In this document: positions 1-6,810 of the stretch, piece by piece | Position numbering within the stretch: the stretch's first letter is position 1 | Layout of the letters: every line of letters begins with the position of its first letter | DNA from: Pseudomonadota bacterium | GTDB lineage: Bacteria > Pseudomonadota > Alphaproteobacteria > Paracaedibacterales > CAITNM01 | Length of the DNA: 16,511 bases | Direction: 5' to 3' | Assembly (NCBI GenBank): GCA_026400695.1 | Contig: JAPLON010000090.1 | Span: 1 to 16,511 of the forward strand | Position numbers and translations under genes: made by a program | Notes under the pieces: model-generated | Databases searched by the model: none | Seen by the model: only the letters and a program-made list of their open reading frames with translations | What the model was told of the DNA's origin: nothing

Positions 1-488
1 AATTGTTTGATAAAATATTCACTAAAACCAGATTCCTTAAAAAATTTAGCAAAGTTACTATGGTCACTTTTAAGCCAAGCACTAATGGGATCTAAACTTC
101 TGTGTAAAGCTTGAAAAAAATGGGCATTTTCAGAAATTTCTTTATCGGTAAAAGTAAAATCTTTAAAGGTATCGGGCAATTCTAATGCTTTTATTCCCTC
201 TACCACTTCTAAAAAACCAAATGGTCTTGGATCATCTTTTTCAACTAAAAGTTCTGCCACAATGTCTTTGGTTGTCTGCTTATCATCTTTTTTAGGTAAC
301 AACGCGTCAACTACATCACCGCTCGCCTGATCATCATCTTTTTCAGCCAACACCCCTTCGACAACATCAACACTTACCAAAGCTCCACTTTTTTCAGGCA
401 GCCGCACCAACTCATCAACAACATCATCGCTTGGATATAGGCTAGTAAACGCAAATCCTACAAGTAAAAGAATCTCTTTCAAACACAT
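1..488 (-). CDS. Exported repeat-containing protein of unknown function (3' part outside window)
   Basis: Reading leftwards from ATG 488-486, the frame stays open to the window edge for 162 codons, so the C-terminus is missing. A GGGAG Shine-Dalgarno lies 7 bases before the ATG. Residues 1-18 are hydrophobic after one Lys (MCLKEILLLVGFAFTSLYPS), which suits a signal peptide. Residues 22-94 hold about four or five degenerate repeats of 17-19 residues, with cores DVVDELV (22), DVVEGVL (41), DVVDALL (58), DIVAELL (75) and perhaps EVVEGIK (94). Several are followed by an acidic/Lys linker such as EKDDD, KKDDK or EKDD. After residue 100 the protein is non-repetitive and mixed in composition. It lies 109 bases downstream of the LOG gene on the same strand and could be cotranscribed with it. 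I do not recognise the family; role unknown, probably periplasmic or secreted. Confidence 0.72.
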   Translation of the reverse strand, partial: MCLKEILLLVGFAFTSLYPSDDVVDELVRLPEKSGALVSVDVVEGVLAEKDDDQASGDVVDALLPKKDDKQTTKDIVAELLVEKDDPRPFGFLEVVEGIKALELPDTFKDFTFTDKEISENAHFFQALHRSLDPISAWLKSDHSNFAKFFKESGFSEYFIKQ

Positions 489-597
489 AGAACTACTCCC
501 ACAGATCACTAAATTCAGTAAGCTACAAAAGTATTAATATTGTGTTAAAATCCTCCCCTTTATAAAAACCACCTCACATAAAAACTAAACAAGCAAA

Positions 598-1146
598 TTA
601 CTTACCTTTTGATAAGTTTATTACCTCTTCTAGTGAAGTAGCAACTTGCACAAGTTTAGCGTACTGTTTTGCTGAGAAATCAGTATCCATAATATGGTTA
701 AGCAATCCCAGTAACGGATCCCAATAATTATTGAGGTTTGCCACAATTATTGGTTTGTTATGGATTCCTAATTTTTTCCAGGTTAACACTTCAAAAAATT
801 CATCCAAAGTACCGTAGCCACCCGGCATAATGATGAATGCATCGGCCTTTAGAAACATTCTCATCTTCCTATCGTGCATGGTGTCAACCACATGAAGCTC
901 TTGCAAACCAGACGGTTTTCCTTCGCTGTCATCTAACTGTGAAGTGGTTACACCCACAACAATACCACCATTTAAAAGTACAGAATTAGCAACCCTGCCC
1001 ATTAACCCATTGCGCCCACCGCCGTAAACTAAATTGAAATCATTGATAGCAATAAGTTTGCCTAAGTCTTCTGCATAGTCTAGATATGCTTTATCTACCT
1101 TCTCAGAAGCTCCACAATATACGCACAAATATTTTCCTTTAGGCAT
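598..1146 (-). CDS. LOG family protein (cytokinin riboside 5'-monophosphate phosphoribohydrolase-like)
   Basis: This 182-residue protein has the two family hallmarks: a glycine-rich nucleotide-binding motif YGGGRNGLMG and the catalytic motif PGGYGTLDE. LOG enzymes are soluble and hydrolyse nucleoside 5'-monophosphates (cytokinin ribosides or AMP) to a free base and ribose 5-phosphate. They were long misannotated as lysine decarboxylases. The start MPKGKYLCVYCGAS at 1146 is preferred over the in-frame ATG at 1224, because GGAG lies 6 bases before it and family members begin close to the CVYCGAS strand. The length matches typical bacterial LOGs. It is divergent from vgrG. Its true substrate cannot be read from sequence; in bacteria it is usually purine salvage or housekeeping rather than hormone production. 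Confidence 0.9.
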   Translation of the reverse strand: MPKGKYLCVYCGASEKVDKAYLDYAEDLGKLIAINDFNLVYGGGRNGLMGRVANSVLLNGGIVVGVTTSQLDDSEGKPSGLQELHVVDTMHDRKMRMFLKADAFIIMPGGYGTLDEFFEVLTWKKLGIHNKPIIVANLNNYWDPLLGLLNHIMDTDFSAKQYAKLVQVATSLEEVINLSKGK

Positions 1147-1223
1147 GATAATCTCCACTAATTTTATGGTTTTCCTAGCCCTAATTTCACTAGACAAACC
1201 CCCAATTGAGTCACAGAATATCA

Positions 1224-1255
1224 TATAATACTTAACATTTTATTAAAAATATAAT
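1224..1255 (+). promoter_or_regulatory. Possible promoter region for vgrG (two TATAAT boxes)
   Basis: Two perfect TATAAT hexamers occur at 1224-1229 and 1250-1255 in the divergent gap before vgrG. Neither has a convincing -35 box at 16-18 bases (TTGAGT at 1206 is too close to the first). The first would give a leader of about 40 bases, the second almost none. In AT-rich DNA such boxes also arise by chance, so this is tentative. Confidence 0.25.
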
Positions 1256-1263
1256 CTTTCCCC

Positions 1264-1271
1264 AAAGGTGA
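1264..1271 (+). promoter_or_regulatory. Shine-Dalgarno sequence deciding the vgrG start
   Basis: AAAGGTGA sits 5 bases before TTG 1277 and overlaps the alternative GTG codon at 1268. No ATG is available in this frame before the conserved region, and the frame is closed by TAA at 1244-1246. The SD position therefore favours TTG 1277 as the start. Confidence 0.5.
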
Positions 1272-1276
1272 AGCGG

Positions 1277-3529
1277 TTGTCAGCAGGTGAAGTCCTTTCA
1301 ATAAAAATTAAAACCTCCTTCGGTGATGATGCCTTTGTAGTGCAAAGGTTAATTGTTGAAGAAGCTTTATCAGATACATTTGTTGCTAATGTTTATGCCT
1401 ATACAAAAAAGGCAAGTTTCGATGGTGACGATTTAATCCACACCAAAGCTGGAGTAATTTTTGAAGCTTACGGCAAAACAGATGCCTCTTCAAAAAAAGC
1501 TGTGCGTGCCTACCATGGGATGATCACCCACATGGAACATTTAAAAACGATAATTGATGAGGAAGGCCAACTAGCCCATTATTTCCATTTTCAACTACGT
1601 CCAACTTTTTGGATGCTAAAGCATGGACAAGACCATCGCATTTTCCAAGAGCAATCAGCCATGGATATTATCCAAGCAGTATTGGGGGAAAATGGCGCAT
1701 CAAATTTTGAGGCCAAAGCCAGTAGTGGAACATTGGTAAGAGAATACTGTGTTCAGTACGGCGAAACTCATTTTGATTTTGTTTCAAGGCTTTTAGAGGA
1801 AGAAGGTATTGGCTACTATTTCACACACACTGACTCCAGCCACACCATGGTTTTATTTGATAAAGGTGCCGACTTTACTGCCATCCCCCAAGCATCTCTA
1901 GCCTTTTTAAATGTCCATGTAGAGGAACCATTTATCGATAGGGTTTTTGCCTTTGGTAAAAAGTCACAAGTTGCCCCAAAGGCCTATAAAACTACTGATT
2001 ACAACTACAAAACTCCCCATACAGAACTACTAAGTAGTAGCTCTGGGCCTGGTTATGGAGAAGAAATTTATGAGTATCCTGGATTGTTTGAAAAGTCAGG
2101 TAGAGGCAGCGCATTAGCTGACCAGCGCATGGAAGAAATTGAATGGGTCACCAAACGTGCCTATGGAAGAACCTCTTGCCCTGACCTAGCCCCCGGTTAT
2201 ACGTTCTCACTAACTGACCACCCAATTGTGGAATACAATAAAGAATATGCTGTATCCTATGTTCGCCATGAAATTGCAACACAAACTGGCGCACAATCAC
2301 CAGAAGACCAGCCCCATAACATACTAACTTATACCAACAGCTTTGAAGGATTTTTAAAATCAATCCCCTATCGCCCTTTTAGAAAGACTAACAAAAACCG
2401 TATATACAGTTCCCAAACTGCATTTGTAACCGGTGCAGGCACAGAAGTATATGGCGATGACATGGGGCGCATTAAGGTTAAATTTCACTGGGATTTGCGC
2501 AACCCAGATGATGAAACAAGCTCATGTTGGGTAAGAGTTAGTCAATCTTTAAGTGGAGCCACCTGGGGGGCTTTATATGTACCACGTATTGGCATGGAGG
2601 TTGTTGTAAGCTTTATTGATGGCGACCCTGATCGTCCCCTTGTAACCGGATGCGTATACAACCAAAGCTTCATGCCACCGTATTCTGCTAAAGATTTACC
2701 CCACTATATGACCATAAAAAGTAAAACTTTTGATGATGATGCCGGCAATAACGAATTGCGCTTTAGTGATAAGGCAGGAGAAGAAGAAATATTTTTACAC
2801 GGCCAATATGATATGAACACTGTTATTGAACATAGCCGTGATGAAAAAATCAACACAGGTGACGATACTTTAACAATTTTAAAGGGTGATAAGAAAATCT
2901 TTCAAAAAGGAAAAGATACGATTTATTTAACCGAAATTGCCCAAGGCGATAAAACAATGCATCAAAAAGGTAAAGGTACAATGTGCTTAACCTTAATTGA
3001 TAATGGGGACAAAACTACCAAGCTTAAAAAAGGGAATCTGGTAATTGATGTTAATGGCACAATCTTAATTAAGGCAACAAAAGACATTACCTTTAAAACA
3101 CCTGAAAACATAATAATGAAGGCTGGAAAAAATATTCAAATGAAGGCTGGTAAAAATATTCAATCCAAAGCCGGGACAGATATAGCGAATAAAGCAGGAG
3201 CAAATATTGCTTTTAAGGCCGGAGCTAATATTCAATCTAAAGCCGGTGCAGACATAATAAGTAAAGCCGCAACCAACATGCAATCTAAGGCTGGCACCAT
3301 GGTTGTTGTCAAATCAGGAGCCACAATACAAATAAAAGCAGAAACTTTGATTCAAATCAAATCAGGAGCCACGCTAAAAGCCGAAGGTGGAGCCATGACA
3401 GAAATTAAAGGTGGAGCTATGCTAAAAGCTGAAGGTGGGGCCATGGCAGAAATTAAAGGTGGAGCTATGCTAAAAGCCGAAGGTGGCGCCATGGGAGCAT
3501 TTAAAGGAGCCATTACTAAGCTTGGTTAA
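1277..3529 (+). CDS. vgrG: Type VI secretion system spike protein VgrG (TssI)
   Basis: VgrG trimers form the puncturing tip of the T6SS tube and carry effectors. Numbered from the alternative GTG at 1268 (753 aa; subtract 3 for the TTG start): the gp27-like part spans about 20-370, with RPTFWMLKHGQDHRIFQ at 111-127, EEEGIGYYFTH at 177-187 and YEYPG at 268-272. The gp5-like OB fold is at about 390-465 (YGDDMGRIKVKFHWD, VPRIGMEVVVSFIDGDPDRP). From about 490 a beta-helix stalk follows, with 8-residue xxKAGxNI repeats at about 615-690 and three 16-residue LKAEGGAM-x-EIKGGAM repeats at 703-753. No C-terminal enzyme domain is visible. Starts are non-ATG: TTG 1277 has a good SD, GTG 1268 would extend it by 3 residues. 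No other T6SS gene or PAAR protein is in the window, so this may be an orphan vgrG served by a locus elsewhere. The MORN-repeat gene downstream on the same strand is a possible cargo. Confidence 0.95.
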   Translation: MSAGEVLSIKIKTSFGDDAFVVQRLIVEEALSDTFVANVYAYTKKASFDGDDLIHTKAGVIFEAYGKTDASSKKAVRAYHGMITHMEHLKTIIDEEGQLAHYFHFQLRPTFWMLKHGQDHRIFQEQSAMDIIQAVLGENGASNFEAKASSGTLVREYCVQYGETHFDFVSRLLEEEGIGYYFTHTDSSHTMVLFDKGADFTAIPQASLAFLNVHVEEPFIDRVFAFGKKSQVAPKAYKTTDYNYKTPHTELLSSSSGPGYGEEIYEYPGLFEKSGRGSALADQRMEEIEWVTKRAYGRTSCPDLAPGYTFSLTDHPIVEYNKEYAVSYVRHEIATQTGAQSPEDQPHNILTYTNSFEGFLKSIPYRPFRKTNKNRIYSSQTAFVTGAGTEVYGDDMGRIKVKFHWDLRNPDDETSSCWVRVSQSLSGATWGALYVPRIGMEVVVSFIDGDPDRPLVTGCVYNQSFMPPYSAKDLPHYMTIKSKTFDDDAGNNELRFSDKAGEEEIFLHGQYDMNTVIEHSRDEKINTGDDTLTILKGDKKIFQKGKDTIYLTEIAQGDKTMHQKGKGTMCLTLIDNGDKTTKLKKGNLVIDVNGTILIKATKDITFKTPENIIMKAGKNIQMKAGKNIQSKAGTDIANKAGANIAFKAGANIQSKAGADIISKAATNMQSKAGTMVVVKSGATIQIKAETLIQIKSGATLKAEGGAMTEIKGGAMLKAEGGAMAEIKGGAMLKAEGGAMGAFKGAITKLG
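3374..3517 (+). repeat. Three tandem 48-bp repeats at the 3' end of vgrG
   Basis: Units start at 3374, 3422 and 3470, each opening CTAAAAGC(C/T)GAAGGTGG. The first two are nearly identical and the third diverges after about 30 bases. Each encodes one 16-residue turn of the stalk. Such near-identical units can gain or lose copies by slippage, changing stalk length without breaking the frame. Confidence 0.85.
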
Positions 3530-3550
3530 AATATTGACCCAAATTTTTTT
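3522..3550 (+). terminator. Likely intrinsic terminator of vgrG
   Basis: TTGGTTAA (3522-3529, containing the stop codon) can pair with TTGACCCAA (3534-3542) across an AATA loop, with one bulged C and one G-T pair. Seven Ts follow at 3544-3550. The stem is AT-rich, so termination may be partial. Confidence 0.45.
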
Positions 3551-3556
3551 GCGTAA

Positions 3557-3748
3557 AGCCCCATATTTGCATTTTATGTTTTTGTTAATTTGATATGCAG
3601 GAATTTAGCCACTATAACTGGGGCTACTGAGGCTTTAGCCGATATAGTTGGGGCCCGCCTCCTAATCAAGGAAAAAAAACCAGCGACACGTGCCCGCCCC
3701 TCGCGCCGCCTCTACAATATCCTAGCATTGCCAGACCCAACCACTTAA
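3557..3748 (+). other. Gene-less stretch with an open frame and GC-rich patch; possible gene relic
   Basis: This is the first half of the 473-base gap between vgrG and the MORN gene. A frame stays open from 3557 to TAA 3746-3748 but has no ATG and no SD. It reads through a GC-rich patch (about 3651-3712, rich in CCCGCC and CGCGCC) quite unlike the surrounding AT-rich DNA. Other frames give short, stop-broken pieces. A second short frame at about 3759-3882 ends in GLGFDDIFEEAYRPY then TGA, which looks protein-like but has no start. I recognise none of these. Decayed gene remnants or inserted foreign DNA are both possible. Confidence 0.3.
3604..3655. repeat. Degenerate 30-bp tandem repeat, two copies
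   Basis: TTTAGCC-N7-(C/T)TGGGGC occurs at 3604-3625 and again at 3634-3655. Four mismatches separate the copies over the first 21-22 bases. The 30-base period is a multiple of three, which fits a remnant of a repeat-coding gene. Confidence 0.5.
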
Positions 3749-3775
3749 AAATGGCTGAACTACTGCAATCTTCAA

Positions 3776-3962
3776 GCAGAGATTCCACCTCTGCAAAAAT
3801 TCATTTATACTAATCACGCTATGTGATTATATAACTCGTGGACTAGGCTTCGATGATATCTTCGAAGAGGCTTACCGCCCATATTGAACCGGACAATATC
3901 CGGTTAAACTTAACCACCAATTATTAAAATAACACAATAATAGTTAAAAATTGGTTAAGTTT
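3776..3962 (+). ncRNA. Row of five short hairpins; candidate structured RNA or leader
   Basis: Five perfect inverted repeats follow one another: GCAGAG/CTCTGC (3776-3781 with 3789-3794), TAATCAC/GTGATTA (3811-3817 with 3823-3829), CTTCGA/TCGAAG (3848-3853 with 3862-3867), AACCGGA/TCCGGTT (3887-3893 with 3899-3905), and the 11-bp AAACTTAACCA/TGGTTAAGTTT (3906-3916 with 3952-3962). The first four have loops of 5-8 bases. Their centres are about 35-38 bases apart and the stems differ in sequence, which suits selection on structure rather than DNA repetition. The last stem ends 40 bases before the TTG start of the MORN gene, so this could be its 5' leader or a separate small RNA. I recognise no known RNA family, and strand is assumed from the neighbouring genes. 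Chance folding is a real alternative in AT-rich DNA. Confidence 0.3.
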
Positions 3963-3991
3963 ATCTTAAAATTACGCCTAATGATTTTAAT

Positions 3992-3996
3992 GGAGG
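3992..3996 (+). promoter_or_regulatory. Shine-Dalgarno sequence deciding a TTG start
   Basis: GGAGG lies 6 bases before TTG 4003. The frame is closed upstream by TAA at 3988-3990 and has no in-frame ATG before the repeat region, so TTG is the only sensible start. Confidence 0.75.
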
Positions 3997-4002
3997 ATTC
4001 CT

Positions 4003-4743
4003 TTGCAAAACAATAAAAATAAACTAAACGCAGTGCAACAGGAAGATCAGCAAGAGACCAAACATGAAGATGGTCATAATGAATCCAAACAAGCTGCGCA
4101 AAATGCAGCAGAAGACGAGGCTGACGCAGCACAGGATGCCGCTGATGATCATGCTGATGCCGAAGAAGCCAAACACGACCATGCTGAAAATTTAGCGGAT
4201 GCTGAAGAAGCCAGGCAAGATCTTGCAGCAGCCAATTCTAATAACGATGAACCAAAAGAAGATCCAAAAGCTCCAGAACACCAAGTAGTCACCCAAAAGT
4301 TCGATGGAAAAACCCTACAAATTGAAAAATCAAAAGGTTTGAAAAACGGAGTTACCAAGGTTGTTGCTAAAGATGGCCACCCAGAAATGGAATCTAATTT
4401 TGTAAAAGACAAACTTAACGGTGTAACAAAATTCTACTATCCAGGCGGTAAAATTGAACGAGAGATGGAATTTGTTGATGGCAAAATGCACGGCACCATG
4501 AAGGTATATTTTGAAAATGGCAAATTATCTATGGAACTTAGTTTTGAAAACGGCGAGATGCACGGATCATCCAAAGTTTATACAGAGCAAGGTGAAAAAC
4601 AAGTGTTTTCAAACTACAGTAAAGGCAAATTACACGGCGATATGGTAGTGTTTAATAATGGCAAGCCATACCTAAAAAAAGTGTACGACAATGGAAAAGA
4701 AATGAGCCAGCAACATGATCACGAGGCGGCCCAAACTGGTTAG
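4003..4743 (+). CDS. MORN-variant/YwqK-like repeat protein with acidic Ala-rich N-terminus
   Basis: This 246-residue protein starts at TTG behind GGAGG. Residues 1-95 are hydrophilic, low-complexity and very rich in Ala, Asp, Glu, Gln and His (for example DEADAAQDAADDHADAEEAK), probably helical or coiled coil. No signal peptide or membrane segment is seen. Residues about 105-232 contain four or five repeats of 21-23 residues, of the type K(L/M)(N/H)G-x4-(Y/F)-x3-G-K, with copies around KLNGVTKFYYPGGK, KMHGTMKVYFENGK, EMHGSSKVYTEQG and KLHGDMVVFNNGK. This pattern matches the MORN_2/YwqK families. YwqK in Bacillus is an immunity protein for a secreted toxin; other MORN-type repeats act as scaffolds or host-directed effectors. 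It follows vgrG on the same strand after a 473-base gap. A T6SS cargo or immunity role is possible but unproven. Confidence 0.8.
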   Translation: MQNNKNKLNAVQQEDQQETKHEDGHNESKQAAQNAAEDEADAAQDAADDHADAEEAKHDHAENLADAEEARQDLAAANSNNDEPKEDPKAPEHQVVTQKFDGKTLQIEKSKGLKNGVTKVVAKDGHPEMESNFVKDKLNGVTKFYYPGGKIEREMEFVDGKMHGTMKVYFENGKLSMELSFENGEMHGSSKVYTEQGEKQVFSNYSKGKLHGDMVVFNNGKPYLKKVYDNGKEMSQQHDHEAAQTG

Positions 4744-5381
4744 CGAAGAATAACCTCAGCTATAGCATTCTTAAACGTACCACGGGAACGATATTCTGGC
4801 TGGTTAACGCTTTCAGCAAGAAAATTACTATCATCACCACTAGGGGCAAATAAGTTTATATATTCCTCTAATCCTTCCGCAATCTCTTTTTCAACCGCTA
4901 TATGATAAGTGTAAAGTAACTTAATATTAGCAGCAGCCGGAGCAGGTACGTTTATCACCACCCCTCTTACCTTGTCACCAAGTGCCGCCTTAAGTGCATC
5001 ACGTGTGCGATCTACTGGCCCCCAATCACCTCCACCTGTATTCACACCTAAATCAAGAAACGTAGCATTTTCTGCCAATAATCCATCAACAAAAGTACTA
5101 ATTTTGTCAGCCTTTTGTTTTTTAACAAAATCAAAATATGGCCGCATATCCCTTGTTTCCATACATTCAATCAATACTTTTGTCTCTGTACCTTCTACAA
5201 CTGCTGGGAAAGAAACAGCTACAGGCTGCTGCCGTTGTAAATTAAGTTGTACAGTTGTGTATGCATCGATAAGATCAACTATTCTAGTTGATAATTCTCT
5301 TTTCACATCTTCAGCTGCTTGCAAAAAGCTTGCCCCTAAAGCTAATAAGGACACACATATAATTTTTGAAATTTTATTCAC
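4740..5381 (-). CDS. Exported protein of unknown function
   Basis: From GTG 5381 this is 213 residues. MNKISKIICVSLLALGASFLQA is a textbook signal peptide with likely cleavage before AEDVK. GGAAGG at 5391-5386 lies 4 bases before the GTG. The in-frame ATG at 5399 would bury this behind six extra residues and has no SD. The mature protein of about 190 residues is soluble-looking, with a single Cys (LIECMET) and a motif FLDLGVNTGGGDWGPVDRTRDALKAAL in its middle, broken here only by its own flanks. A helical acidic stretch (VEKEIAEGLEEYINLF) follows. I do not recognise the family. It is probably periplasmic, or secreted after Sec export. It converges on the MORN gene, and the two stop codons overlap. 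Confidence 0.7.
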   Translation of the reverse strand: MNKISKIICVSLLALGASFLQAAEDVKRELSTRIVDLIDAYTTVQLNLQRQQPVAVSFPAVVEGTETKVLIECMETRDMRPYFDFVKKQKADKISTFVDGLLAENATFLDLGVNTGGGDWGPVDRTRDALKAALGDKVRGVVINVPAPAAANIKLLYTYHIAVEKEIAEGLEEYINLFAPSGDDSNFLAESVNQPEYRSRGTFKNAIAEVILR

Positions 5382-5385
5382 AGCA

Positions 5386-5391
5386 CCTTCC
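5386..5391 (-). promoter_or_regulatory. Shine-Dalgarno sequence supporting a GTG start
   Basis: GGAAGG on the minus strand precedes GTG 5381-5379 by 4 bases, inside the longer alternative reading from ATG 5399. Together with the signal peptide beginning exactly there, it favours the GTG start. Confidence 0.5.
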
Positions 5392-5528
5392 AGTAACATA
5401 TTATTGCTAAATTTGATACTTTTATATTAACAATAATTTCTTAATTTTTAGTTAATTTTTCCTATCAATCCCAGACTCATTCAGCTTTAAGGGAAAACAT
5501 ATGCGGCGTCATTTTGACTAATCTACGG

Positions 5529-6728
5529 TTAATCATTTAACCCGTTACGCAGGTTTATGATTTCTTCTAAATATCGATATATAGCCTTATTTTGAACTTT
5601 TTCTAAAGCTCCTGATCTTGAAATTTTATGGCTGACTTTTATATTTGCTTCACATAGATAAATCTTAACTTTCCTTTTATGATATTGATCTATGATTTTG
5701 GTAAGTGTCTCAAGTCCAGTCATATCGATGAAAGGTACGTTCGCCAATCTAAAAACAACCAGTTGAGGGTCAGTATGGGTAATAGCAAGAGCATGTTCAA
5801 TTTTTTCTGCAACACCAAAAAAGAAGGGCCCTTCAATTGTATAAATAATACTATTTGGCAAAAATGCAGGATCGACATGTTCTTGAACTTCAACACTTTG
5901 ATGCGTTCTAACAATAAATAATAAGATTGCTAGCATAACTCCAATAGTTACCGCCACTACCAAGTCAGTAAAAATTGTAAGCAAAAAGGTAGCGATTAAA
6001 ACGAAAATATCATACCAAGGAGCGTGTCTAACAATATGCAGAAACTCTGGTATATCGCACATGTTGTATGCTACCACAAATAAAATTGCGGCAAGGACTG
6101 CAAGTGGCACGTATACGGCGTAAGGAGCCAGAATTAATAGTGTTAAAATCAGAAAAATCGAGTGTACAATGGCAGAAATAGGGCTATTGCCCCCATGTCT
6201 GATATTAGTGACAGTTCTGGCAATGGCTCCTGTTGAAGCAAAGCCACCAAAAAATGGTGCCGCTATATTCGCAAGCCCTTGACCAATTAGTTCTTGATTT
6301 GAGTGTTGTTTTGTACCCGCTATAGAATCTGCTGCTGCTCCTGATAGTAAAGATTCGATAGCACCCAACAGAGCTATTGTGAATGCAGGTGCTACCAGCT
6401 CCAGGCAATTAATTTGAGTTAGGTTAGGAAATTCAAAGTTAGGTAATGATTGCGGAATATCCCCAAAAACTGAACCAATGGTATCGATGCTTGTAAAATT
6501 AAAGTATGCTTGCATAAAGGTGGCAAACAGCATTGCTAACAAAGGTGATGGAACACTCTTGATATAACGTGGCGCTATAACTAGAACGAACAAACTCACT
6601 ATTGCTAAACAGGTAGTTTTAAGGTCCATTTCTGGAAAGCAAACAAGTAATTGATTAAATTTTTGCCAAAAGCTTGCATCAATGGGAATTATTACCGGTA
6701 ATCCAAAAAAATACTTCCATTGATGCAA
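5529..6728 (-). pseudogene. SulP family anion transporter, C-terminal fragment with STAS domain
   Basis: This holds the larger part of a SulP permease (sulfate, bicarbonate or related anion uptake at the inner membrane). About 280 residues of hydrophobic membrane segments are followed by a STAS domain over roughly the last 120 residues (IIYTIEGPFFFGVAEKI, VPFIDMTGLETL). Authentic family sequence begins at KYFFGLP, base 6716. The residues before it (HQW, with only a TTG as start) come from the inverted repeat at 6717-6810. The N-terminal fragment lies upstream in the same frame, but three stops and the loss of roughly 35-45 family residues separate them. The fragment alone lacks the first transmembrane segments, so activity is unlikely. 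The surviving part has no frameshift, which points to a recent event or to an assembly artefact. Confidence 0.85.
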
Positions 6729-6810
6729 GCTTTTGGCAAAAATTTAATCAATTACTTGTTTGCTTTCCAGAAATGGACCTTAAAACTACCTGTTTAGCAA
6801 TAGTGAGTTT
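6592..6810. repeat. Perfect 94-bp inverted repeat with 31-bp spacer inside the SulP gene
   Basis: Arm 6592-6685 and arm 6717-6810 are exact reverse complements over all 94 bases by direct reading; the spacer is 6686-6716. The left arm and spacer are normal SulP coding sequence (minus strand, KYFFGLPVIIPIDASFWQKF through TCLAIVSLF). The right arm is the foreign one: read in the gene's frame it gives TAG, TAA and TAA stops. It replaces the segment that should join AGGIL to KYFFGL. No transposase, target duplication or mobile-element end is seen. The form fits fold-back template switching, in vivo or during DNA amplification. Confidence 0.95.

Noticed and set aside
3065..3283. 72-codon open frame opposite the vgrG repeats
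   Set aside because: Its repeats simply mirror the KAG repeats of VgrG.
3374..3517. CRISPR-like repeated units
   Set aside because: The 48-bp units are contiguous with no unique spacers and encode protein repeats of VgrG.
3776..3905. tRNA or other standard RNA gene
   Set aside because: No 7-bp acceptor stem, TTCRANN T-loop or CCA pattern could be assembled on either strand, and no tmRNA, RNase P or SRP core motifs were seen.
3981..4016. Short ATG frames around the SD of the MORN gene
   Set aside because: They give at most an 11-residue peptide and have no SD of their own; the main gene's GGAGG fits TTG 4003.
4149..4412. 87-codon open frame on the minus strand
   Set aside because: It is the shadow of the Ala/Asp-rich N-terminus of the MORN gene; Ser/Ala/Phe-rich translation with no SD.
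4972..5430. 152-codon open frame on the plus strand
   Set aside because: It lies opposite the exported protein gene, which has a good signal peptide and SD; the plus translation resembles no protein and lacks an SD.
6592..6810. Insertion sequence or transposon ends
   Set aside because: The repeat is SulP coding sequence, with no transposase, target-site duplication or unique interior beyond 31 bases of SulP gene.
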